Assembly (NCBI RefSeq): GCF_900240335.1
Contig: NZ_LT964979.1
Coordinates: 1,054,001 to 1,118,000, forward strand
DNA length: 64,000 nucleotides
Reading direction: 5' to 3'
From: Flavimobilis massiliensis
Lineage (GTDB): Bacteria; Actinomycetota; Actinomycetes; Actinomycetales; Cellulomonadaceae
Shown in pieces: positions 17,513 to 26,417 of the stretch. The translations under genes and the position numbers were made by a program. The notes under the pieces were generated by a model that ran no database searches, was not told where the DNA came from, and was given only the letters and a program-made list of their open reading frames with translations. Within the stretch, counting starts at the first letter, position 1, and each line of letters starts with the position of its first letter.

Positions 17513-17545
17513 GACACCCCGGGACCCTCAGGGTCCCGGGGTGTC
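17513..17545 (-). terminator. Terminator hairpin after rnj
   Basis: A perfect 15-bp GC-rich stem (17513-17527 with 17531-17545) and a 3-base loop TCA lie 15 bases beyond the rnj stop. There is no U-tract, as usual in such GC-rich actinobacteria. Confidence 0.8.
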
Positions 17546-17560
17546 AGAGCGATGCCGAGG

Positions 17561-19246
17561 TCAGGCCTCGACGACGACCGGCACGATCATCGGACGACGA
17601 CGCAGGCGGTTCGAGACGAACCGGCCGACGACGCGCCGCATGACCTGCTGCAGCTGGTGCGTGTCGACGTTGCCGCCTGCCGCCGCTTCCTCGAGGGAGT
17701 CCGAGAGCTGCGGGAGGATCCCGTCGAACACGGCTTCGTCCTCGGCGAATCCGCGCGCGTGGATCTCGGGTCCCGCGACGATCTTCCCGGTCGAGGAGTC
17801 GATGACCGCGAAGATCGAGATGAAGCCCTCCTCGCCAAGGATCCGACGGTCCTTGAGCTCGGCGTCCGTGAGCTCGCCGACGCTCGAGCCGTCGACGTAC
17901 ACGTAGCCGCACGGGACGGCACCGACGATCGACGCCTTGCCGTCGACGAGGTCGATGACAAAACCGTCCTCCGCGAGGACGACGCGCTCGGGCGGAACAC
18001 CCGTGCGGACCGCGAGCGCGCCGTTCGCGACGAGGTGACGCACCTCGCCGTGGATCGGCATGACGTTGCGCGGGCGCAGGATGTTGTAGCAGTAGATGAG
18101 CTCGCCCGCGCTCGCGTGGCCCGAGACGTGCACCTTGGCGTTGCCCGAGTGGACGACGCGCGCGCCGAGACGGGTGAGCCCGTTAATGACGCGGAACACC
18201 GACGACTCGTTGCCCGGGATGAGCGACGACGCGAGGATCACCGTGTCGCCCGGGCCGACCGACACCTTGTGGTCGCGGTTGGCGATGCGGCTGAGCGCGG
18301 CCATCGGCTCGCCCTGCGAGCCCGTGCACATGAGGACGACCCGGTCGTCCGGGAGCGTGTCGATCTTCTTGAGATCGACGAGCAGCCCGTCGGGCACGTG
18401 GAGGTAGCCGAGCTCGGACGCGATCCCCATGTTGCGGACCATGGAGCGACCGACGAACGCCACCTTGCGTCCGTGCGAGTGCGCCGCGTTGAGGACCTGC
18501 TGGACGCGGTGGACGTGCGACGCGAACGAGGCGACGACGATCCGGCCGTCGCACTGGTCGAAGACGCCCTCGAGGACCGGACCGATCTCCTGCTCGCCCG
18601 TGACGAACCCGGGGACCTCGGCGTTCGTCGAGTCGACCATGAAGAGGTCGACGCCCTTTTCGCCGAGGCGGGCGAACGCGCGCAGGTCGGTGATGCGGCC
18701 GTCGAGCGGCAGCTGGTCCATCTTGAAGTCGCCCGTGTTGAGCACGGTGCCGGCGGGGGTCGTCACGGCGACGGCGAGCGCGTCAGGGATCGAGTGGTTG
18801 ACTGCGATGAACTCGCACTCGAACGCACCGAAGGACTCCGTCCGTCCCTCCTTGACCGCGAAGGTCACGGGCGTGATGCGGTGCTCCTTGAGCTTTGCCT
18901 CGATGAACGCGAGCGTGAGCTGCGACCCGACGACGGGGATGTCACGGCGCATGCGCAGGAGGTACGGCACGCCACCGATGTGGTCCTCGTGCCCGTGCGT
19001 GAGGATGATCGCCTCGATGTCGTCGAGGCGATCGGCGATGTACTCGAAGTCGGGGAGGATGAGGTCGACGCCCGGCTGGTGATCCTCAGGGAAGAGGACG
19101 CCGCAGTCGATGACGAGGAGCCTGCCGTCGAACTCGAGGACGGACATGTTGCGTCCGACCTCGCCGAGCCCGCCGAGCGGGACGACCCGCAACCCGCCTG
19201 CGGGGAGCGGCGGCGGCGCGGGAAGCTCGGGGTGGGCGTTGCTCAT
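17561..19246 (-). CDS. rnj: Ribonuclease J
   Basis: 561 aa, full length for RNase J. The metallo-beta-lactamase core carries the zinc motif HGHEDH (ILTHGHEDHIGGVPYL), a further His in VNHSIPDA, and Asp in LNTGDFKMD. The beta-CASP domain (VASFASHVHRVQQVL, STNAEVPGFVTGE) and the C-terminal domain with HASAGE and PIHGEVRHL motifs follow. It is a 5'-3' exo- and endoribonuclease for mRNA decay and rRNA maturation. It follows dapA by 12 bases in one operon, as in Mycobacterium, and ends at a strong hairpin. Confidence 0.96.
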   Translation of the reverse strand: MSNAHPELPAPPPLPAGGLRVVPLGGLGEVGRNMSVLEFDGRLLVIDCGVLFPEDHQPGVDLILPDFEYIADRLDDIEAIILTHGHEDHIGGVPYLLRMRRDIPVVGSQLTLAFIEAKLKEHRITPVTFAVKEGRTESFGAFECEFIAVNHSIPDALAVAVTTPAGTVLNTGDFKMDQLPLDGRITDLRAFARLGEKGVDLFMVDSTNAEVPGFVTGEQEIGPVLEGVFDQCDGRIVVASFASHVHRVQQVLNAAHSHGRKVAFVGRSMVRNMGIASELGYLHVPDGLLVDLKKIDTLPDDRVVLMCTGSQGEPMAALSRIANRDHKVSVGPGDTVILASSLIPGNESSVFRVINGLTRLGARVVHSGNAKVHVSGHASAGELIYCYNILRPRNVMPIHGEVRHLVANGALAVRTGVPPERVVLAEDGFVIDLVDGKASIVGAVPCGYVYVDGSSVGELTDAELKDRRILGEEGFISIFAVIDSSTGKIVAGPEIHARGFAEDEAVFDGILPQLSDSLEEAAAGGNVDTHQLQQVMRRVVGRFVSNRLRRRPMIVPVVVEA

Positions 19247-19258
19247 GTGGGGTGCCTT

Positions 19259-20167
19259 TCAGTGGGACGGATCGAGCAGTCCCGCGGCCACGAGGTGGGC
19301 GCGGACGACGGCGACCTCGTCGTCGGTGGCTGCCACCTGGGGCAGCCGGAGGGTCCGGGTGGGCACGAGGCCCAGGAGCTCGCACGCGGCCTTCGCCATG
19401 ACGGCCTGGAAGCCCGCGCCGTTGACGGCGTCGATGGCCTCCGTGATCGTCGAGAAGACCGACCAGGCGCGCGCGTGGTCGCCCTCGTCGAACGCACGTG
19501 TGATCTCGGCGAGCTGGTCGCCGACGACGTGGCCGACGACGGAGACGATGCCGCTCGCGCCGTATGCGAGGTAGGCGGGGTAGAGGGCGTCGTCACCGCA
19601 GTACCAGGCGAGGCCGGTCGACGCGATGAGCTTCGAGGCCCCGTAGATGTCGCCTGTCGCGTCCTTCATGGCGACGACGTTGTCGTGCTCGGCGAGGCGC
19701 GCGATCGTCGCGGGCGCGAAGCGGACACCCGTGCGCCCGGGGACGTCGTAGAGCATGACCGGGACGTCCGTGGCCTCGGCGACCGCGAGCGTGTGACGGT
19801 AGACGCCCTCCTGCGAGGGACGCGAGTAGTACGGGGAGACGACGAGGAGGCCGTGCGCGCCGGCCTCGGCGGACTGCTCGGCCATGCGGACGGCGTGCGC
19901 CGTGTCGTTCGAGCTCGCGCCCGCGACGATCCGCGCACGGTCCCCGACCGCCTCGACGACGGCTGCGACGAGCTCGGCCTTCTCGGGGGCGTGGGTCGTG
20001 GGCGACTCGCCGGTCGTGCCGTTGACGACGAGCCCGTCGTGCCCGTGGTCGACGAGGTGCTTCGCGAGCGCGGCCCCCGCCTCGACGTCGACGGCGCCGT
20101 CCGGCGTCATCGGGGTGACCATCGCGGTGAGCACTGCGCCGAACGGGCGCGCGGGGGTCTGCGTCAT
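19259..20167 (-). CDS. dapA: 4-hydroxy-tetrahydrodipicolinate synthase
   Basis: 302 aa class I aldolase fold. It condenses pyruvate with aspartate semialdehyde in the lysine/diaminopimelate pathway. The pyruvate-binding GTTGE motif (VVNGTTGESPTT), Tyr in LYDVPGRTG and Schiff-base Lys in VVAMKDATGD are present. The ATG at 20167 sits seven bases after a TAGGTT -10; longer in-frame extensions to 20647 are antisense to the deacetylase gene and lack similarity. The product feeds peptidoglycan cross-link precursor synthesis together with dapB at 28310. Confidence 0.95.
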   Translation of the reverse strand: MTQTPARPFGAVLTAMVTPMTPDGAVDVEAGAALAKHLVDHGHDGLVVNGTTGESPTTHAPEKAELVAAVVEAVGDRARIVAGASSNDTAHAVRMAEQSAEAGAHGLLVVSPYYSRPSQEGVYRHTLAVAEATDVPVMLYDVPGRTGVRFAPATIARLAEHDNVVAMKDATGDIYGASKLIASTGLAWYCGDDALYPAYLAYGASGIVSVVGHVVGDQLAEITRAFDEGDHARAWSVFSTITEAIDAVNGAGFQAVMAKAACELLGLVPTRTLRLPQVAATDDEVAVVRAHLVAAGLLDPSH

Positions 20168-20180
20168 GGAGGCCAACCTA
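20168..20180 (-). promoter_or_regulatory. Leaderless promoter of dapA-rnj
   Basis: TAGGTT (complement of 20175-20180) lies seven bases before the dapA ATG. It is the same hexamer and spacing as at ftsK. Confidence 0.55.
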
Positions 20181-20277
20181 TCGCGAGACGACACCATGGC
20201 GCGTGCGGGGCACGCCCTGCGGACGCACGTCACGTGCCACGTGCCAGACGTCCTGGCAGGGTCGGTGCCCGGCCCAC

Positions 20278-20290
20278 TAGCATCCGACAC
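20278..20290 (+). promoter_or_regulatory. Leaderless promoter of the polysaccharide deacetylase gene
   Basis: TAGCAT (20278-20283) is seven bases before ATG 20291, without a Shine-Dalgarno. Confidence 0.5.
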
Positions 20291-21121
20291 ATGGGGCAGG
20301 GGAACGACACGGTCGACGACGCCGACGAGGTCACGACCGGAGGTACGGCGCCGGGGCGCCGCGCGATTCTGCGCGGCATGGCGACCATCGCGGCGGTGGG
20401 TGCGCTCGGTGCCGTCGGTGGTTCCGTCGCACAAACCGCGCGGAGCGACCGTCGTCCACCCACATACCGCGTCTCGCCGCGACCCGAGACACGCACGACC
20501 GCCTGTGCGTCCCGTGTCGTGTGGCGCGCGGGGTGCGCCGAACCGCTCGTCGCGCTCACCTTCGACGACGGTCCCGACCCTCGCTGGACGCCGCTCGTCC
20601 TCGAGATCCTCGCCCGGCACGACGCCCGAGCGACGTTCTTCCAGCACGGCTCAGCCGCACGCGAGCATCCGGGAGTCGCCCGCGCGGTCGTCGAGGGCGG
20701 TCACGAGATCGGATCGCACGGCTGGGACCACACGGACCTCACACGCTACGAGGCGGCCGAATGTCTCGACCACCTCACCCGCACGCACGAAGCGCTCGTC
20801 GACGTCACCGGCACAACCCCGCGCTGGCTGCGCCCGCCTTACGGACGCATGGATGCACCCGTGCTCTACGCGGCAGCCGAGCTCGACTACGACGTCGCCC
20901 TGTGGTCGCACCACCTGCCGACTGACGGCGCTGAGGCCAAGGTCGACCGGGATCTCGCGACAGCGAGCCCCGGCATGGTCATCCTTTGCCACGACGGACG
21001 TGGCACTCCGGCCGAGTCGCTCTACGCCGCGGTCGAGCGGCTCGTGCGCTCGCTCACGGAGCGCGGCATGCGCTTCGTGACGATGAGCGAGATCGTCGAC
21101 GCGGTGCCCGCGCACCGCTGA
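20291..21121 (+). CDS. Secreted polysaccharide deacetylase (NodB domain)
   Basis: 276 aa. The N-terminus GRRAILRGMATIAAVGALGA has a twin-arginine-like pair ahead of a hydrophobic stretch, so it is exported, possibly by Tat. The carbohydrate esterase 4 core follows: motif 1 TFDDGPD, motif 2 SHGWDH (metal His pair HxxxH in EIGSHGWDHTDL), motif 3 RPPYGRMD and motif 5 ILCHDG. The family removes N-acetyl groups from peptidoglycan or other amino sugars. It is divergent from dapA and monocistronic. The peptidoglycan substrate is inference. Confidence 0.88.
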   Translation: MGQGNDTVDDADEVTTGGTAPGRRAILRGMATIAAVGALGAVGGSVAQTARSDRRPPTYRVSPRPETRTTACASRVVWRAGCAEPLVALTFDDGPDPRWTPLVLEILARHDARATFFQHGSAAREHPGVARAVVEGGHEIGSHGWDHTDLTRYEAAECLDHLTRTHEALVDVTGTTPRWLRPPYGRMDAPVLYAAAELDYDVALWSHHLPTDGAEAKVDRDLATASPGMVILCHDGRGTPAESLYAAVERLVRSLTERGMRFVTMSEIVDAVPAHR

Positions 21122-21172
21122 TCCGCCGAGCCGCGCTCCGTCCGAACCACGCTGTGCGCGTACGGCCCCGGC

Positions 21173-21694
21173 TCAGCCGCCGGTGCGCTCGTAACGCTCG
21201 ACCGCATAGCGCATGCCGTTCGCGGCAGTCGTCCAGCCCGCGCCGGGCTCGCGCGCGACGAGCGTCCAATCGTCCCCGATCTCGGGCGCATGGACGTCGA
21301 CGTCGTAGTTACCGTCGATCTTCGTGACGACGAGCTCGTCGGCATCGTCGACGGCCTGCGCGTACACCTGACCGCCGCCGATGATCCACGCGCGCTCCCC
21401 CGCGACGCGGGCGAGCGCGTCCGCGAGCGAGCGCACCGTCTCGGCTCCCGGAGCCTCGTACGAGGCGTCGCGCGTGAGGACGATGTTACGGCGGCCCGGC
21501 AGCGGTCGGACACGATCGGGAAGCGACTCCCACTGCTTGCGCCCCATGACGACCGCGTGCCCGCGCGTCTGCTCGCGGAAGAACGCGAGATCCTCCGGGA
21601 GGTGCCACGGCAGAGTCCCGCCCATGCCGATGCCGCCGCTCGAGTCCTGTGCCCAGATCATGCCGAGCCACGTGCCCGGCGCGCGCTCGCTCAC
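21173..21694 (-). CDS. folA: Dihydrofolate reductase
   Basis: 173 aa, normal for DHFR. Conserved features are MIWAQDSSGGIGMGGTLPWHLPEDLAFF (substrate-binding acidic residue in PEDL), VVMGRKQWESL and the NADPH-binding IIGGGQVYAQAV. It reduces dihydrofolate to tetrahydrofolate. The GTG at 21694 overlaps the thyA stop in a GTGA, so the two are coupled. The order thyA-folA matches M. tuberculosis thyA-dfrA and makes functional sense, because thymidylate synthase produces the dihydrofolate. Confidence 0.95.
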   Translation of the reverse strand: MSERAPGTWLGMIWAQDSSGGIGMGGTLPWHLPEDLAFFREQTRGHAVVMGRKQWESLPDRVRPLPGRRNIVLTRDASYEAPGAETVRSLADALARVAGERAWIIGGGQVYAQAVDDADELVVTKIDGNYDVDVHAPEIGDDWTLVAREPGAGWTTAANGMRYAVERYERTGG

Positions 21695-22497
21695 ACCGCC
21701 ACCTGCGCCGCGATCGCCGGGTGGTGCTCGTATCCCTCGACGACGACGTCGTCGAAGGTGTAGTCGAGGATCGACGCAGCCTTGCGCAGCGCGAGCGTCG
21801 GGAACGGGAACGGCTCACGGCTCAGCTGCTCGCGCACCTGCGCGTGGTGGTTGTCGTAGACGTGGACGTCGCCGCCCGTCCACACGAAGTCCCCGACCTC
21901 ATAGCCCGCCTGCTGCGCGACCATGTGCGTGAGCAACGCGTACGACGCGATGTTGAAGGGCACGCCGAGGAACATGTCTGCCGAACGCTGGTAGAGCTGG
22001 CACGACAGCCGGCCGTCCGCGACGTAGAACTGGAAGAACGCGTGGCACGGCGCGAGCGCCATCTTGTCGAGCTCGGCGACGTTCCACGCCGAGACGATGT
22101 GCCGGCGCGAGTCGGGGTTCGCACGCAGGTCCTCGACGACCTTCGTGATCTGGTCGACGTGCCCGCCGTCGGGCGTCGGCCACGAACGCCACTGGACGCC
22201 GTAGACCGGGCCGAGCTCACCGTCGGCGTCCGCCCACTCGTTCCAGATGCGGATGCCGTGCTCCTGGAGCCAGCGGACGTTCGAGTCCCCCCGGAGAAAC
22301 CACAGGAGTTCGCCGACGACCGACCGCACGTGGACGCGCTTCGTCGTGACGAGCGGGAAACCCTGCGCGAGGTCCCAGCGCAGCTGTCGGCCGAAGACCG
22401 AGCGCGTGCCGGTGCCCGTCCGGTCCGCCTTGGGGGTGCCGTGCTCGAGAACGTCGCGCAGAAGATCCTCGTACTGCGTGTCGGGGCGCCGCGTCAT
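21691..22497 (-). CDS. thyA: Thymidylate synthase (ThyA)
   Basis: 268 aa. The signatures DRTGTGTRSVFG, LLWFLRGDSNVRWL, the catalytic-Cys region ALAPCHAFFQFYV, RSADMFLGVPFNIASYALL and the C-terminal IAAQVAV are all as in classical ThyA. It methylates dUMP using methylene-tetrahydrofolate. The ATG at 22497 fits a leaderless promoter; in-frame extensions to 22884 run antisense into the dehydrogenase gene. folA follows immediately. Confidence 0.97.
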   Translation of the reverse strand: MTRRPDTQYEDLLRDVLEHGTPKADRTGTGTRSVFGRQLRWDLAQGFPLVTTKRVHVRSVVGELLWFLRGDSNVRWLQEHGIRIWNEWADADGELGPVYGVQWRSWPTPDGGHVDQITKVVEDLRANPDSRRHIVSAWNVAELDKMALAPCHAFFQFYVADGRLSCQLYQRSADMFLGVPFNIASYALLTHMVAQQAGYEVGDFVWTGGDVHVYDNHHAQVREQLSREPFPFPTLALRKAASILDYTFDDVVVEGYEHHPAIAAQVAV

Positions 22498-22510
22498 GGC
22501 CGGAAGCCTA
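22498..22510 (-). promoter_or_regulatory. Leaderless promoter of thyA-folA
   Basis: TAGGCT (complement of 22505-22510) ends seven bases before the thyA ATG. A weaker CATGAT at 22544-22549 points the other way, six bases before the dehydrogenase ATG. Confidence 0.55.
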
Positions 22511-22555
22511 CGGGATGGCCCTGCCGAGACGCCGGAGGCGGCGCATGATGGACTC

Positions 22556-24013
22556 ATGGCTCCGACGACGACGCTCCCCCACGACCTCCCCACCGGTTCG
22601 CTCGTCGGCGGCGAGTGGCAGGCTGCCCCGAGCACGTTCGAGGTGCACGACCCCGCGACCGGCGACGTCCTCGCCGAGGTCGCCGACGCGGACGGCGCGG
22701 GGGCGCCCGCGGCGCTCGACGCCGCGGCCGACGCCGCCCCGGCGTGGCGGGCCGCCTCGCCGCGTGCCCGCGCCGACGTCCTGGCCGACGTCCACCGCAC
22801 GCTGCTCGCGCGCGGCGAGGAGATCGCCGCTCTCATCACGGCCGAGGGCGGCAAGCCGCTCGCGGAGTCGCGTGCCGAGCTCACGTACGGCGCCGACTAC
22901 GTCCGCTGGTACGCCGAGCAGGCGGTGCGCACGGGCGGCCTTGCGCGCACCGCCCCCGCGGGCGGCGTTCGGCAGATCGTCTCGCGCCGCCCCGTCGGCC
23001 CCTCGCTCCTCGTCACGCCGTGGAACTTCCCGCTCGCGATGGCGACGCGCAAGATCGCGCCCGCGCTCGCCGCGGGCTGCACCGTTGTCGTCAAACCCGC
23101 GCGCCTCACGCCGCTCACGACGATGCTCGTCGCCGAGATCGTCCGCACGACGCTCGCGACGCACGACCTACCGACGGGCGTGCTCAACGTCGTCACGGGC
23201 ACGAGCGCGAGCCGTCTCACCGAGCCGCTGCTCGCCGACCGCCGCCTGCGCAAGCTGTCGTTCACGGGCTCGACCGACGTCGGCCGCACGCTGCTGGCGG
23301 GCGCCGCCCAAGGCATCCTGCGCACGTCGATGGAGCTCGGCGGCAACGCCCCGTTCCTCGTGTGCGACGACGCGGACCTCGATCTCGCCGTGACGAGCCT
23401 CCTCCAGGCGAAGATGCGCAACTCCGGGCAGACGTGCGTCGCCGCGAACCGCATCTACGCGCAGGCTGGCATCGCCGACGAGCTCACGGCCCGGCTCACC
23501 GAGGCGTTCGCGCGGTTGCGCGTCGGCCCCGGGGCGCGCGACGGCGTCGAGGTGGGCCCGCTCATCGAAGCACCCGCGGTCGACCGCATGGACGAGACCG
23601 TCGCGGGCGCGCTCGCCGACGGTGCCCGCGTGACGACCGGTGGGGATGCCCCGCGCGGCCCCGGCCACTTCTTCGCACCGACAGTACTCGCAGACGTCCC
23701 CTCCGACAGCGTCGTGCTCCGCGAGGAGATCTTCGGTCCCGTCGCGCCCGTCACCCGCTTTGGCACCCTCGACGAAGGCATCGCGCTCGCGAACGACACC
23801 GACGCGGGCCTCGTCGCGTACGCGCACACCCGCGACGTCAGCACCGCGATGCGCCTCGCCGACGAGCTCGAGGCCGGGATGATCGGTCTCAACCGGGGCA
23901 TGGTCTCCGACGCGAGCGCGCCCTTCGGCGGCGTGAAGATGTCCGGCCTCGGCCGCGAGGGCGGCGAGGCGGGGCTCGAGGAGTACCTCGAGACGGTGTA
24001 CGTCGCGCTCTGA
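22556..24013 (+). CDS. gabD: NAD(P)-dependent succinate-semialdehyde dehydrogenase family protein
   Basis: 485 aa, full length. Aldehyde dehydrogenase signatures: VTPWNFPLAMATRKIAPALAAGCTVVVKPA (Asn and Lys of the cofactor site), FTGSTDVGR, the catalytic-Glu motif MELGGNAPFL and the catalytic-Cys motif NSGQTCVAANR. The C-terminal EEIFGPVAPV is also present. Its closest resemblance is to succinate-semialdehyde dehydrogenases, but substrate specificity cannot be read from sequence alone. It is divergent from thyA and ahead of a UPF0114 gene with its own ribosome site. Confidence 0.85.
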   Translation: MAPTTTLPHDLPTGSLVGGEWQAAPSTFEVHDPATGDVLAEVADADGAGAPAALDAAADAAPAWRAASPRARADVLADVHRTLLARGEEIAALITAEGGKPLAESRAELTYGADYVRWYAEQAVRTGGLARTAPAGGVRQIVSRRPVGPSLLVTPWNFPLAMATRKIAPALAAGCTVVVKPARLTPLTTMLVAEIVRTTLATHDLPTGVLNVVTGTSASRLTEPLLADRRLRKLSFTGSTDVGRTLLAGAAQGILRTSMELGGNAPFLVCDDADLDLAVTSLLQAKMRNSGQTCVAANRIYAQAGIADELTARLTEAFARLRVGPGARDGVEVGPLIEAPAVDRMDETVAGALADGARVTTGGDAPRGPGHFFAPTVLADVPSDSVVLREEIFGPVAPVTRFGTLDEGIALANDTDAGLVAYAHTRDVSTAMRLADELEAGMIGLNRGMVSDASAPFGGVKMSGLGREGGEAGLEEYLETVYVAL

Positions 24014-24119
24014 CCGCGATCCGGGACTCACCGGTGTCCGTATCGTGCACTGGGTCCAGGCCCGTTCGGACGCCGCCTCTAGTCTGGGCGCTCCACGTCC
24101 TGACGACCGGAAGGCCGCC

Positions 24120-24755
24120 ATGAGCGAGCTCAGCACCCCCACGCCCGACCCGACCCTCGCCGGCCCGCGCTACAGCTCGTCGCTCGGCGCGATGATCTTC
24201 GCCTCCCGCTGGCTGCAGGCCCCGCTCTACCTCGGCCTCATCGTCGCGCAGGTCGTCTACGTGTGGCAGTTCCTCAAGGAGCTCTGGCACCTGCTCGTCG
24301 GCGGGTTCACCGGTGTCCACACGACCGAGGACCCCGTCACCCACGCGGTCGTCGAGCACACGTTCGGCGCCGAGGAGATCATGCTCGCGGTGCTCGGCCT
24401 CGTCGACGTCGTCATGATCTCCAACCTCCTCATCATGGTGATCGTCGGCGGCTACGAGACGTTCGTGTCCCGCATGCGCCTCGACGGGCACCCCGACCAG
24501 CCCGAGTGGCTCAGCCACGTCAACGCGAACGTCCTCAAGACCAAGCTCGCGATGTCGATCATCGGCATCTCGTCGGTCCACCTGCTGCGGACGTTCATCG
24601 AGTCGAGCTCGGGCCGCATCACGGGCGAGATCATGCTCTGGCAGACGGTCATCCACCTCGCGTTCGTCGTCTCCGCGCTCGCCCTCGCGTGGATCGACCG
24701 GATGTCGCTCACGGCGCACCAGCGCGCCGCCAACGCGGCGGCCGCCGTCCACTGA
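24120..24755 (+). CDS. UPF0114 (TIGR00645/YqhA-like) membrane protein
   Basis: 211 aa with three or four hydrophobic helices. Family features are FASRWLQAPLYLGLIVAQ near the N-terminus, IMLAVLGLVDVVMISNLLIMVIVGGYETFVS in the middle and KLAMSIIGISSVHLLRTFI later. Function is unknown. The ATG has GGAAGG five bases upstream; TAGTCT about 35 bases upstream could be its -10, so this gene has a normal leader. It does not overlap its neighbours. Confidence 0.83.
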   Translation: MSELSTPTPDPTLAGPRYSSSLGAMIFASRWLQAPLYLGLIVAQVVYVWQFLKELWHLLVGGFTGVHTTEDPVTHAVVEHTFGAEEIMLAVLGLVDVVMISNLLIMVIVGGYETFVSRMRLDGHPDQPEWLSHVNANVLKTKLAMSIIGISSVHLLRTFIESSSGRITGEIMLWQTVIHLAFVVSALALAWIDRMSLTAHQRAANAAAAVH

Positions 24756-24813
24756 CGCCACGCGCGGCGCACGAGTGTCCGCGGGACGTCCGCAGGCGGG
24801 AGAGACTGGACCC

Positions 24814-25323
24814 ATGAGCCTGTTCTCCCCGACCGCGGACGTCTCCGTCCGCCCGGCCGTGCCGGGCGACGAGGTCGCCATGGCCGACCTCCAGATCGCC
24901 GCGTGGCGAGCGACGCACGCCGACGCCCTCGGCGCCGACGTCCTCGACCGCCTCGACCCCGACGGCTTCCGGACCCAGTGGGCGACCGCCGTCGGCACGC
25001 CGCCCGGGCCGGGCTTCGCGGTGCTCGTCGCGTGCGCCGGCCCACGCGTCGTCGGCTACGTCGCGCTCTCCCCCGGCGCGATCGCCGGCCTCGAGGTCGC
25101 ACCCGACGAACGTCGCAAGGGCCACGGCTCACGTCTGATGTCCGCGGCCGTCGACCGGCTGCGCCAGGACGGTGCCGAGGAGGTCTCGGCGTGGGTCCTC
25201 GCGGGCGACGAGGGGCGCGAGCACTTCCTCTCAGGCGCTGGCATGGCGGCCGACGGGCGCCGTCGCACGCTCGACCTCGGCGGCCGAGAGGTCGTCGAAT
25301 GTCGGTGGAGCGCAACGCTCTGA
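24814..25323 (+). CDS. GNAT-family N-acetyltransferase
   Basis: 169 aa. The acetyl-CoA loop reads LEVAPDERRKGHGSRLMSAAVDRLRQDGAEEVSAWVL, a standard GNAT motif A with its R/Q-x-x-G-x-G/A core. N-terminal VSVRPAVPGDEVAMADLQIAAW is typical of actinobacterial acetyltransferases. The ligand is unknown. The ATG at 24814 is preceded by GGGAGAG. Composition matches the core genome, and the lower-GC island begins after it. Confidence 0.83.
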   Translation: MSLFSPTADVSVRPAVPGDEVAMADLQIAAWRATHADALGADVLDRLDPDGFRTQWATAVGTPPGPGFAVLVACAGPRVVGYVALSPGAIAGLEVAPDERRKGHGSRLMSAAVDRLRQDGAEEVSAWVLAGDEGREHFLSGAGMAADGRRRTLDLGGREVVECRWSATL

Positions 25324-25373
25324 GCGGTCCGGTTCTCCCCGTTCGAGCGTTTGCGCCACGCTGCGGGCACCGA

Positions 25374-25386
25374 TAGTTTTCACACC
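25374..25386 (+). promoter_or_regulatory. Leaderless promoter of the accessory island
   Basis: TAGTTT (25374-25379) ends seven bases before GTG 25387. It is the only promoter-like element ahead of the three island genes. Confidence 0.5.
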
Positions 25387-26373
25387 GTGACGGACATCCC
25401 GGAATACCGCTTTGTCGACGCCGAGCTCGAGCCCGGGCTCGAACGCACCACCTTCCTCGCGTGGGACGGCTCAACTCATATCCCACATGCCGCAGATCCG
25501 CGAACTTACGAGCTCCGTCGACTGCCCGGGCTCGAAGGGACCGCCGAACGATTCTACGCGTGGCTCAGCGCCGACGGAACAAGCGTCATCTCATCGCATC
25601 ATCGCTGGCTCGAGCCCGGCATCGTCGACCATCGCATACTGCAAACACTCCTGCCGACGCTCCTGCGCTCGCCGATCGCCCAAACAACAAGCGGGCGACT
25701 CGACCACTTCCGACAGTCGTTCGACATCAAGGTCGATGTTATTCTTGCCGCCCAGTCAAGGGCAGCGACCAGCAGCAGTCCGAGCGGATCGAACGCGCCG
25801 GCCTGGTCCCAATCCACCACGCTGAGTCTCAGCGAGTCCGGCGGCGAGCTCACCCCGGCACTGGAAATCCCTGGGCATCAAATCCGGCTGAGCGATGAAG
25901 CGATGACGGCCGCACAGCTTTCACCCGACAGTTCGCGGATCGCGTTCTCTGTGAATCCGCAACCAGTCGAACCAGGCATGAACTCCGCCACAACGGCCGT
26001 CGTCGATTCCGGGACGGGGGAGGCAGTCGCAGAACTCGGGGTGTATGGACTCCATGGAACACAATCATGGAGTCCAGACGGTCGACGACTCCTGGTGCGC
26101 AACGCCACGACCCTGGCAATACTCGATGTCGACTCAGGTATTTTGACGTCCCCGCCGGGGCTACCTCGCGAGATCCATCTCCAGCCCAAGAAGCGCGTGC
26201 ACCGAGTCCAGGGCTGGTACGACGACAATCACGTTGTCTCCGTCTTCCAGGAAGGGCCGATCAACTCGATGTTCGCGGTCAACATCTATGACGGAGCGAC
26301 GACTCCGCTCTGCACCGTGAAAAAGCAGGGCCTCACTCTGTTCCACATAGCGGCGAACCTGACATTGATCTAG
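25387..26373 (+). CDS. Hypothetical protein with propeller-like repeats
   Basis: 328 aa, not recognised as a known family. Two segments resemble TolB/WD40-like blades: AQLSPDSSRIAFSVNP (about residues 177-192) and QSWSPDGRRLLVRNATTLAILDVDSG (about 227-252). An earlier YAWLSADGTSVISSHH may be a third. No signal peptide or transmembrane helix is seen. Start is GTG 25387, placed by the -10 hexamer; an in-frame ATG lies at 25351. Base composition is plainly lower in GC than neighbouring core genes, suggesting transfer. The middle (residues 75-165) is low in blade-like pattern. It is co-directional with the secreted nuclease-like gene 44 bases downstream. Confidence 0.55.
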   Translation: MTDIPEYRFVDAELEPGLERTTFLAWDGSTHIPHAADPRTYELRRLPGLEGTAERFYAWLSADGTSVISSHHRWLEPGIVDHRILQTLLPTLLRSPIAQTTSGRLDHFRQSFDIKVDVILAAQSRAATSSSPSGSNAPAWSQSTTLSLSESGGELTPALEIPGHQIRLSDEAMTAAQLSPDSSRIAFSVNPQPVEPGMNSATTAVVDSGTGEAVAELGVYGLHGTQSWSPDGRRLLVRNATTLAILDVDSGILTSPPGLPREIHLQPKKRVHRVQGWYDDNHVVSVFQEGPINSMFAVNIYDGATTPLCTVKKQGLTLFHIAANLTLI

Positions 26374-26417
26374 CAATCGCCCTCGTCTGCGATTAACACA
26401 GCAAAGAAGCCCGGACC

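Noticed and set aside
17471..20290. Very long plus-strand open frame across rnj and dapA
   Set aside because: It is the antisense shadow of two certain genes in GC-rich DNA, with Arg/Asp/Val-biased nonsense; only its last part from 20291 (the deacetylase) is real.
25600..25870. Frameshift splitting the island's first gene
   Set aside because: The middle part is irregular, but no alternative frame gives a better protein and the frame is uninterrupted, so it was kept as one gene.
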